The notes under the pieces: generated by a model
Database searches by the model: none
What the model was told of the DNA's origin: nothing
The model's input: the letters and a program-made list of their open reading frames with translations, nothing else
In this document: positions 55,438 to 64,000 of the stretch, one piece after another
Layout: each line of letters opens with the position of its first letter
Numbering within the stretch: position 1 is the first letter of the stretch
Translations under genes and position numbers: made by a program
Source: Malus domestica
Lineage: Eukaryota; Streptophyta; Magnoliopsida; Rosales; Rosaceae
Direction of reading: 5' to 3'
Assembly (NCBI RefSeq): GCF_042453785.1
Contig: NC_091677.1
Span: forward strand, 28,583,501 to 28,647,500
Length of the DNA stretch: 64,000 nt

Positions 55438-56482
55438 GAGCTAGCTAGCTAGATTGCAAATGGTTTGTGCATGTTTTAGGCGGAGAGCTTTGTATATTTG
55501 CAAATTGATTTGGTACCGTAGAGTGGAAACAAGAAGATAAAAAAATGACAACTCCAGTTCCAGCTCCAACTCCATAACTCACCAATCCACTATAATGAAG
55601 TAAATATGACGTGTGTATTCTAAACATAATTACGTGGCCATGTAGACTAACTAAACCATTAATTAGATTAATAAAAAATGCTTTTCTACCATTTAGTTTT
55701 GTATAATCTCTCTAATAAAGATGAGATCCGCATGCGTTAGCAGGTCCTACCTTTATTAAAGAGATGGTATAAGTGATAGTACACATAGATAATAAGTTTA
55801 ACATTACTTTAGATTAATTTGATAGATAAATCCACAGAGACGCTTTTATATTGCATGATTGGCATGAGCACGCTGATTCGCAAATAGTTGTTTTCCTGAA
55901 TTATGTTGATTCATTTTTTGATTACTTCAATTTTATTTTTCTTCGTAGTGATGTAGAGGACGTATATATTTGTGTGTTGATAAAAATGTGGTCACCTGTG
56001 TCACCTTATGCATATGCCTCCAGGGAGTGGGTGATTACTTTTTTTTTTATTAAAACGTGGTCTTATCCATGTTTGTATAAAGAAAAAATACAGGGAAGAT
56101 TCCAATTAAAAGTTCAAATAAAGCTGCCCAATTGAAATGATAGATCATCATCCTATGTTAGTTGATATTGATAAATATTATTATAAGCAAACATTCAATT
56201 TTAGTTGGTTAAGCAAGGAAGATTCTAAGCATATAAGTTTACAAACTTGACCTAATCAACTATAGCTACAATGTATGTGATTGAGTTATTATCCTTTAAA
56301 GATTAATTTAGAACTCGTTTTGATTTCTTTGGGAAAAAAAATTGTCATTAAAATTATGAAAACATAGTGAAAACATAGTATGAAGCCTTAAATTCGAATA
56401 TTGATAATGACGAGTTCACAACCAATTTATTTCTCCATTCCTTATGTAAATAGGTCATTGCACGTATCAAAAAACAAAACAA
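55438..56482. other. NCL upstream intergenic region
   Basis: AT-rich, with a GCTAGCTAGCTAG run next to the promoter. No further gene or repeat recognised. Confidence 0.4.
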
Positions 56483-56491
56483 ATAATAATA

Positions 56492-57676
56492 GGATAAATT
56501 ATATAGTAGCCCCTCAGGTTTGAGGTCTATTGCAATCTTATACAACATCTTTAAAACATTTCACTTTCATACATCAAGTACTATTTTTCATACAACCGTT
56601 AGATTTTCCATCCATGGATCTGTTAAATGCTGACGTGGCTGCCACATATATGACGCGTGGCTGCCAAATGTCTGTCACGTGGCAAATAAAATAATTTTTT
56701 AATTTAAAAAAAAAAACATATCTGCCACTTTTTTTTTTCTCTTTCTTCTTCTCCTGGGTTCGGACCCTTTTTTTTTTTTTTTTTCTTCTTCTTCTTCTCC
56801 CTCCTCCTCCTCTTTCTTCTTCTCTTCTTCTTCTTCCTCCTTCTTCTGGGTTCGGTCCCTTTTTTTTTTTCTTCTTCTTCTTTCTTCTTCTTCTTCTTCC
56901 TCATCCTCCTCCTCTTTCTTCTTCTCTTCTTCTTCTTCCTCCTTTTTCTGGGTTCGGTCCCTTTTTTTTTTTTTCTTCTTCTTCTTCTTCTTCTTCTTCC
57001 TCCTCCTCCTCCTCTTCTTTCTTCTTCTTCCTCCTTCTTCTGGGTTCGGACCCCTTTCTTTTCTTTTTTCTTCTTCTTCTTCTTCTTCTTCTTTCTCCTC
57101 CCTCCTCTTTCTTCTTCTCTTCTTCTTCTTCTCTTCTTCTTCTTCCTCCTTCTTCTAGGTTCGGTCCCTTTCTTTCTTTTTTTTTTCTTTTTTTTCTTCT
57201 TCTTCTTCTTCTTCTTCTTCCTCCTCATCCTCCTCCTCTTTCTTCTTCTTCTTCTTCCTCCTCCTCCTCCTCCTCCTCTTTCTTCTTCTTCCTCCTTCTT
57301 CTGGGTTCGGACCCCTTTCTTTTTTTTTTCTTTTTTTTTTCTTCTTCTTCTTCTTCTTTCTCCTCCCTCCTCTTTCTTCTTCTCTTCTTCTTCTGGGTTC
57401 GATCCCTTTCTTTCTTTCTTTTTTCTTCTTCCAATTTCAGGTTTTTTTTTAAAAAATTAAAAAATTATTTTATTTGCCACGTGGCAGACATTTGGCAGCC
57501 ACGTGTCATATATGTGGCAGCCACGTCAGCATTTAACAGATCCATGGATGAAAAATCTAACGGTTGTATGAAATTGAAATAAAATAGTACTTGAGGTATG
57601 AAAGTGAAATGTTTTAAAGATGTTGTATAAGATTGCAATAGACCTCAAACCTGAGGGGCTACTATGTAATTTACCC
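56492..57676. mobile_element. MULE-type element 1 with pyrimidine-rich interior
   Basis: 1,185 bp with exact 9-bp TSD ATAATAATA (56483-56491, 57677-57685). Inverted ends GGATAAATTATATAGTAGCC and GGCTACTATGTAATTTACCC continue for about 220 bp per arm, including ACATTTGGCAGCCACG-type words. The interior (about 56730-57440) is CT-rich with seven or so recurrences of GGGTTCGG(T/A)CCC separated by TTC runs, a decayed tandem repeat of about 100 bp. No transposase is present. Confidence 0.85.
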
Positions 57677-57938
57677 ATAATAATATTAGGGTAAAAGACT
57701 GTTTACTACCCTCATGTTTCATGGTTTTCAACATTTAGTACATCAAGTTTTTTTCGTCTTAGAGTCATACCTAAAGTGTAAATTTTGGGACAATCTCATA
57801 CATCCGTTAGTCAAACTGTTAAATGTGCCGTTAATTGTGACGTGGCGCCCATGTGGACAATGACTAGGCGCCACATGTCAACCACGTTATTTTTTTTCTT
57901 TTTTTCTTTTTTCTTTCTTCTTCTTTCTTCTTTCTTTC

Positions 57939-58117
57939 TTTCTTCTTCTTCTTCTTCTTCTTCTTCTTCTTCTTCTTCTTCTTCTTCTTCTTCTTCTTCT
58001 TCTTCTTCTTCTTCTTCTTCTTCTTCTTCTTCTTCTTCTTCTTCTTCTTCTTCTTCTTCTTCTTCTTCTTCTTCTTCTTCTTCTTCTTCTTCTTCTTCTT
58101 CTTCTTCTTCTTCTTCT
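57939..58117 (+). repeat. (TTC)n microsatellite, about 60 units
   Basis: Almost pure TTC for about 179 bp inside MULE element 2. Length in an assembly may not be exact. Confidence 0.9.
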
Positions 58118-58737
58118 CTGCAACTTTTTTTTTTCTTCCTCCTTCTCCTTCTTCCTTCCTCCTTCTTCCTTCCCCTTCTTCTCCTTCTTCCTTCTCCCTT
58201 CTCCCTTCTCCTTCTCCTTCCTCCAAATCTAGGGAAGTTTTTATTTTTTTTATTTTTTATTTTTTCTTCCTCCTTCCTTCTCATTCCTCCTCCTTCTTCC
58301 TTCTTCCTTCTTCTTCCTCCTTCTTCTTCCTCCTTCTTCCTTCTTCCTTCTTCCTTCTTCTTCCTCCGAATCTGCCCAGATTCGATTTTTTTTTTTTCCT
58401 TCTTCCTCCTTCTTCTTCCTTCCTTCTTCTTCCTTCTTCTTCATCTTCTTCTTCTTCTTCTTCCTCCGAATCTGCCCAGATTCAGCTTTTTTTTTTCTTT
58501 TTTCTTTTTTTCTTCTTCTTTCTTCTTCTTCCTTCTTCTTTCTTCTTCTTCCTTCTTCTTTCTCCTTCTTCTCCTTCTTCCTTCTTCTTCATCTTCCTCA
58601 AAAAAAAAAAAACAAAACAAAACAAAACTTCCCCAGATTCGGAGGAAGGAGAAGGGAGAAGGGAGAAGGAAGAAGAAGGAAGAAGGAGAAGAAGGGGAAG
58701 GAAGAAGGAGAAGGAGGAAGAAAAAAAAAAGTTACAG

Positions 58738-58828
58738 AGAAGAAGAAGAAGAAGAAGAAGAAGAAGAAGAAGAAGAAGAAGAAGAAGAAGAAGAAGAAGA
58801 AGAAGAAGAAGAAGAAGAAGAAGAAGAA
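58738..58828 (+). repeat. (GAA)n microsatellite, about 30 units
   Basis: Reverse-complement counterpart of the TTC run, on the opposite side of the same element. Confidence 0.88.
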
Positions 58829-59169
58829 AGAAGAAAAAAAAAATGTGGCTGACACATGGCGCCCAGTCATTGTCCACATGGGCGCCACGTCACAATTAAC
58901 GGCACATTTAACAGTTTGACTAAAACAGTTTGACTAACGGATGTATGAGACTGTTTCAAAATTTACACTTTAGGTATGACTCTAAGACGAAAAAAACTTT
59001 ATGTACTAAATGTTGAAAACCATGAAACATGAGGGTAGTAAACAGTCTTTTACCCATAATATTATGACTGTATGAGTCTATGACAATTGATAATCAACTA
59101 TAGGTTTTGGGTTTTTAAAAATTAAAAAATAAAAGGTAATTAATCCTACCACTACACATAACAAACTTT

Positions 59170-59306
59170 TTTTTATATAGAACAATAAATTTATACTAAG
59201 GGTGGGGGGAATAAATTGATTATGAATTGACCATTTTTTAGATTCGAACCTAAAACTTCTCATTTAGAAGTGAAGAGAAAAATCATTAGAATGTAGTACT
59301 AAATGG
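59170..59306 (-). mobile_element. tRNA-derived SINE
   Basis: Minus-strand orientation: head GTAGCCATTTAGTACTACAT (its first bases within the TSD), box B GGTTCGAATC, tail CCTTAGTATAAATTTATTGT followed by a short A-rich end. Exact 18-bp TSD CTACACATAACAAACTTT at 59152-59169 and 59307-59324. Same family as 54476-54655. Confidence 0.82.
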
Positions 59307-59479
59307 CTACACATAACAAACTTTATTCTAGAATAACATAATTAAATAGGGAAATTGTTGTCGTATACAAGCTTACAGATACTAGTGTTCTAAAAAGAGA
59401 GAAAAATACATATGACAAAGAAGAACGATAAAATTATATATACATATTTCATGGTGTACAAACAGATGGTGTGGAGCAT

Positions 59480-62400
59480 CTTTGTCCAATTAAGAACTGG
59501 ATTAAGCTTGGTTTAGTACCGTGAACTTAGTGTGAAAAATAAAAGGAGCAAGCTTAGTAGCACCAACAACCTTCACAACCACTTATGAACCCAAAAAGAA
59601 CTACAAGTACCTTTCCGACTTTCCCAATCATTTAATGATAATTCTGAAATAAGATATGGAGAATGAATTTTATACTAGGCCATATAGAGGATCGCTTGAA
59701 ACCAAAAGAGTGAAAACGATCACGAAGTTGAAATCGCTAACCAAAATAAACGCTCCATGGAGAATCAGAAGTGATAACAACATACTCAAGCTTTAAATGA
59801 GTTGTAGCATGTAAAGATAGGAAAGATCAGTAATCCCAAACCACCATCATTTTTTGGTGCACAAACCTGAGATCAAGAAATTGTAACAAGCTTCCTTGAG
59901 GTCACCTCATCCGACCAAATAAAGTTACGAGCGCATCGCAAAAGAGACTTCAACAATGAAGAAGGCCACATATAAATAGAAAAGTTATGCAAAAGCAAAC
60001 TCTGAAAAAATGGATTGAACTATCTGAACTCTCCCGCCATTGATAAATGCTTTCCCTTCCATCATGTTAACTTGGATTTAGCTTTATTTGCCTTAGCTTG
60101 AAGACGACATCTCCTAGACTTGCCACACAAAGTCGGAACTCCTAAATAAACAAAAAGACATTTTACCTTCTTTGAAGCTCAGGTAACGGTCAACCACAAC
60201 TTTACAATTCCTTGAAGTAGAGATAAAATAGTAGTACTTTTTTCTTATTGATGAACTGACCAGAGACCCTACCATAGCTATCTAAGAAACCTTGCAGACT
60301 ACACAAAGTGACACTATCACTTCTGCATAAAAAATGAATAGATCGTCTACATACAATACATGAGAATGAGAGATACAACCTCTTGGAGTAGGAATCAGCA
60401 TAATGAGCCCATATAGCTGAAGTTGACTCAAACCCCTCAATAAAGTCTCTTCAGTTAACCAGAAAGCAATGGAGATAGAGGGTCCCCTTGCCGCACTCCC
60501 CCAGCACAAAAGAAAAAGGCAAGGGAAGAACCTGTGATGAAGATGGACAATTTAGCATATCTCAAGATAGTAGACACCCAAAAACCATAAAAACAAGTGG
60601 AGAAACTAAAATTGGTAAGCACCTGCATAAGAAAAGGCCAGTTTAATGTATCATAAGTGTTGGCTATATCAACTGTAACTCCCATGTTGCCACCACAAGA
60701 TTTTTTATATCCAACACATTGAAGCACTTAGAAAAAGGCCAATACAATTTGTTATATGTCGCCTAGGAATAAAAGTAAATCCAACAGTTTATGATACGAC
60801 ACGGTGACACGACACAAAAACGACACGAAAATAACGGGTTTCGAGTCAACACGATAACTTATCGGGTCATTATCGGATGACCTTAACGGGTTCTTAATGG
60901 GTATACATGTGGGTAACACGTAGGTAACCCGTTTCGACCTGTTAAGAAAAAATTTATTTTGATAATTTTAAAGTTTAATTACTAAAAGATTTATTATAAA
61001 ATACAATAATCATATTAATATATACAATATATTCTATATTAAATATATTCTATATAAGTTAAAAAAAAGTTTTAGTCATTATTTATTTTTATTATGAGAG
61101 TTCCTTATTATCATTACTAGGATAAATTTTACTTAACATGTTGTTGTCCAAAATTAAAATAAACTAATATAGTATTTGTATACGCAAAAACTAAGAAAAC
61201 ATATATACAAGTATGAAAAATGCGAAAGAATACATAAACACTCGTGATTCATCATTATTCCTCCAGGAGTAGATAATGGTTACAATTACATTATCGTTTA
61301 GATTTTTAAAATCCTCCAAACCTTCATGAATAATGTTTTTTATTTGAGGGAAAAATTAATAAAATTAATAATAATTATTGTAGAAGTGTAAAAAATGTAA
61401 AAAAAAAAAACTATACAATCACTCATAGTGACAAACTTTACAACTTTCATGAAGGGATCAGCTTCGAAATCCAACACTATAATTCATAAACCTTAAATTT
61501 ATATTTAACCGTCGATTGCCATTTACGCTTTATTCTTCTTACTGAATTTCATTTTTAAAATTTTCTTTTTTGAAAACATGATCATCTGGCTGATGTAAGA
61601 AGATGAAAGGTTTAGATCTTTGATATCACGTTTCGATATTTACGATTAACTGAAATATGAGTTGATGTCATATAGTTTGTAGAAACTTTATAAACATCAA
61701 GCAATATTTTCACTAACCATAAAACTCTGAATATAATATCAACGATCCAAACCGTTCATCTTACTGTATCCTCTAATATATCAAGTTTTCAAAAAACAAA
61801 ACCTGAAAAAACAAAATTTGATAAGAATAATGAAGTGTAAATGTAAACAACAATCAACGGTTAAATTTTGATCTATGATTTATATGATTATAGTGGCGAA
61901 TTTTGAAGTTAAGCTCTTCATGAAACTTGTAGAGCTTGTCATTACAAGAGTTTATATATTTTTTTCTATATTTTTTTACATTTCTACATTAATTAAAAAA
62001 ACTATTAAAGACTTTAGGTAAGTGAACATATACTTAAAAGAAAAATATGTTTTTATGTTTTGGATGTGACAATATGGTATGTATATACTTATTTAGTATT
62101 ATGTTTTGCATTTGATTATTTATTGGTTTAAAATATATTTTCCTTAACAGGTAACGGGTCAGGTCATATTACATGTTAATATTATCGGATCGATTTCGGG
62201 TCGGGTCATTTTACTCGTTTATTTTAACGGGTGTTACATGACACAACCCGTTAAGATATCGAGTATGACACAAAAACGACACGAACACGGAAAACACGAC
62301 ACGAATGTCAGGTCTAAATAAAAGCAGCTTGTTGAGGAGAAACAATGGCTATAACAATAGAAAAAAGACGAACTGCCAAAATTTTAGGAATAATCTTGAA

Positions 62401-62570
62401 CAGAAAATTCACCAAAGCAATAGGTTTATATCGAGTAATTGAAGTATCCCCCTCTACCTTTGGAACCAATACCAAGAAAAATGCTATTAGCATTGGGATA
62501 AAACCAATTATACAGTAAGAACTGCTTCACATATTAAATACCATCATAGCGAACAAAATATAGCAAACAA
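59480..62570 (-). pseudogene. LINE (non-LTR) reverse transcriptase remnant, split by a hAT-like element
   Basis: Minus-strand RT read in order. About 62570-62325 gives FYPNANSIFLV, PKVEGDTSITRYKPIALVNF and SPQQAAF. After the insertion, 60767-60280 gives GGNMGVTVDIANTYDTLNW, GVRQGDPLSPLL and the catalytic SHVLYVDDLF. About 60260-59860 gives the FINKKKS and YLGVPTLCGKSRRC-type thumb region. These are the usual plant LINE motifs (FADD box here FVDD-like, LYVDD). Multiple stops and shifts; no endonuclease domain was found in the window. The left limit is approximate. Confidence 0.8.
60776..62316. mobile_element. hAT-like non-autonomous DNA transposon inside the LINE
   Basis: 1,541 bp with exact 8-bp TSD AATAAAAG (60768-60775, 62317-62324), which splits the LINE RT frame. 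Ends are TAAATCCAACA and TGTCAGGTCTA (imperfect inverted repeats). Subterminal ends are rich in ACGACACGA and ACGGGT words on both sides, and the centre (about 61430-61950) is a second inverted repeat (TTTCATGAAG and CTTCATGAAA regions). No transposase. Confidence 0.82.
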
Positions 62571-62578
62571 TATTTTAA

Positions 62579-62815
62579 GAGTAAATTACATAGCAACTCC
62601 TCAGGTTTTAGATCTATTACAACTCCATACAATATCTTTAAAACATTTCACTTTCATACCTCATGTACTATTTTATTTCAAAATAATAAATCCGTTAGAT
62701 TTTCCATCCATTGGTCTATTAAATGCTGACGTGACTGCCACATTTGTGTTGATGTGGCTACCACGTGGCAAAAATAATAATTTTTTATACATTAAAAATA
62801 TTATAATATTAACCC
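62579..62815 (+). mobile_element. Left arm of a further MULE of the element 1 family
   Basis: GAGTAAATTACATAGCAACT and the following ACATTTCACTTTCATACCTC, GTTAGATTTTCCATCCAT and AATGCTGACGTG words match the left arm of 56492-57676. No matching right arm is seen before the window ends. A 9-bp flank ATATTTTAA precedes it. Confidence 0.7.
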
Positions 62816-63126
62816 TATTTAAAAATTAAAAAAAAACACACACACAAACCCATAAATCCTTCCCCACAACATCCCACCCCCACCCCCTTACCCATCTCTT
62901 CCTTCATGTTCGTTCATCCCCTCCACCCCTCCATCCCCTCCACCCGAGCACCCCTCAACGCAGGTTCCACCAAAACAGTGCCAAAGAAAGAACTGAAGGG
63001 CAAGCCCTTAGGCGAAGAAGAAGATGTGGAAGTGAGAAATATGAAGGGAGGAAGAAGGAGAAGAGGCGTGTGAGAGTGAGAGAGCGCTCGACGGCGGAAG
63101 AAAAACAGGCAAAGAGTGTGCTCACC

Positions 63127-63504
63127 ATGACGTCCACCATTGCTCCTGCTGCTGCTACGTTTGTGTGCTCACCGTCATCCACTACCAGAGGTGCAAAAGC
63201 AGCCGTATTTCGTCGCAAAGAAAGCTTATCCCCCTGGCACAAAACCCATAAAGCTCCCCCAAAAAATATCTCTTTAGGGTTTTCACGGGTAAGATCCCAA
63301 ATCCCTAGTTTTTCCCAATTCGAGCTCCTCGATAGCGACAATATAACAAACTCCCTACTAAGCTCAAGTCCATTTGCAGGGTTTTTCATTCTCATTGGAA
63401 CAACGGTTATCTACCAAAATCCATGGCGACTTCCCAAAAATGTCTTCGTTGAAGAGAGCATAGAAAGTTACCAATTTTTAATGGTGGGAAATGTGGGCAG
63501 GTGA
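63127..63504 (+). CDS. Unassigned short ORF, possible gene 5' end or captured fragment
   Basis: 125 codons from ATG 63127. The first 35 residues are rich in Ser, Thr, Ala and Arg with few acidic residues (MTSTIAPAAATFVCSPSSTT, then KAAVFRRKESLS), which is how plastid transit peptides look. A short hydrophobic stretch (FAGFFILIGTTVIY) lies near residue 80. I do not recognise the family. Because a MULE left arm lies just upstream and no right arm is in view, this could be a host gene piece carried by a Pack-MULE, a real gene start, or chance. Confidence 0.25.
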   Translation: MTSTIAPAAATFVCSPSSTTRGAKAAVFRRKESLSPWHKTHKAPPKNISLGFSRVRSQIPSFSQFELLDSDNITNSLLSSSPFAGFFILIGTTVIYQNPWRLPKNVFVEESIESYQFLMVGNVGR

Positions 63505-64000
63505 AAAAAAGTCGTTAAATTTGGCAAATCGAAAGTCGAGTGAAGTCTCTGCATTTGTTTAAGTTAATTTCAAATCTCTAATCGAGTGAAGTCTTTATGT
63601 ATGATCGAAAGTTGAAGTCTTTACTTATATGATAGTAGCTTATTGTCTCGGTTTACTACTACGGCAAACAATTCAAGATCTTCCACATCCACTGCGTCAC
63701 CAAGTAAACTCGATATGTTTTCACTAGGGTAAGTTCAACTCCAAAAGACACTTCACCCGATGCATATCATGCCTATTCTCTCTCAGTTCTAGGCAGCCTA
63801 GTCATCCATTTGCATTTACATTTGCATTCAAATGTGGGGTAATTGTTGGAGTTTTCATCTCAAATGTGGGTATTGTTGGAAATTTGAGTAGTTTGAGTAG
63901 AAATTTCTTTGTCCCATATTGGCTATTCCTAAATTTTTTTATTACTTTATAAGACTTTGTCCTTTATAGAAAGTGATTTGAGTAATATGCCTGGAGAATA
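63505..64000. other. Right edge, no gene; possible repeat
   Basis: Words such as GTCGAGTGAAGTCT recur (63534, 63584). TATTGTTGGAAATTTGAGTA near 63871 resembles the start of a copia LTR that would continue beyond the window. Unproven. Confidence 0.25.

Larger units (their letters stand above)
57689..59055. mobile_element. MULE-type element 2 with TTC/GAA tracts
   Basis: 1,367 bp with exact 9-bp TSD ATAATATTA (57680-57688, 59056-59064). Arms of about 200 bp start GGGTAAAAGACTGTTTACTA. The interior holds a 179-bp TTC run, CT-rich repeats with AATCTGCCCAGATTC words, and a 91-bp GAA run near the right arm, so the interior also folds back. Its ends resemble the element at 30994-33575. No coding capacity; long Ser/Phe/Lys/Glu frames are microsatellite products. 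Confidence 0.88.

Noticed and set aside
56704..57434. Two Lys/Arg/Glu-rich minus-strand frames
   Set aside because: Produced by the CT-rich interior of MULE element 1.
57785..58877. Long frames on both strands made of Ser, Phe/Leu, Lys, Glu or Arg runs
   Set aside because: They are translations of the TTC/GAA microsatellites in MULE element 2 and not genes.
59168..59312. tRNA gene around GGTTCGAATC
   Set aside because: The body continues into a SINE tail and has an 18-bp TSD; no cloverleaf was seen.

Overview
This is plant nuclear DNA from a eudicot. Introns are GT-AG, host genes are sparse, and the space between them is AT-rich and filled with LTR retrotransposons, MULE-type foldback elements, MITEs and SINEs. 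The Cassandra element, the SINE family and several other repeats look like those of woody Rosaceae (apple/pear type). That assignment is from memory and was not searched. All domain calls, splice sites and target-site duplications (TSDs) below were read by eye.

Host genes. Four can be supported. (1) The 3' end of a CIN-class TCP transcription factor gene at the left edge (2-400, +). (2) An intronless ATL-type RING-H2 ubiquitin ligase gene (22941-23708, +). (3) A three-exon X8/CBM43 plasmodesmal callose-binding-type gene (35080-36445, -), including a 28-nt middle exon. (4) A seven-exon NCL-type EF-hand Na+/Ca2+ exchanger gene (50478-55359, -), which splices to an uninterrupted 585-codon frame. 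A short unassigned open frame lies at 63127-63504. The genes do not form an operon or pathway; they are islands between transposons.

Mobile DNA, left to right. Decayed copia fragments lie at 1975-3284 and 7722-7943. A 12.5-kb Tat-lineage Ty3/gypsy element spans 8141-20634 (TSD ATTGG, LTRs about 1% diverged) and carries an extra antisense gene. A decayed copia element spans 24820-30645 (TSD GAAGG) with TA...TA rather than TG...CA LTR ends, and sits inside an older foldback element. A nested block covers 30994-33575: a MULE-type foldback element hosting a Tourist-like MITE and a complete Cassandra TRIM, plus a possible captured gene piece. A small MULE lies at 37263-37657 and a tandem TRIM at 37748-38310. 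A deletion-derivative relative of the large gypsy element spans 39293-43692. An apparently intact copia element with LTRs that look identical spans 45027-50303 and inserted 174 bp past the NCL stop codon. Two adjacent MULEs with 9-bp TSDs (56492-57676 and 57689-59055) hold long TTC/GAA tracts. A LINE remnant (about 59480-62570) is split by a hAT-like element (60776-62316), and another MULE arm begins at 62579.

Two tRNA-type SINEs with long TSDs (one in NCL intron 1) and several MITE families are scattered between these. I found no clearly new biological system. The most notable points are the antisense gene in the gypsy element, the apparently intact and very young copia element beside NCL, the C-to-T-type decay of the older retroelements, the non-canonical LTR ends, and the layered nesting.
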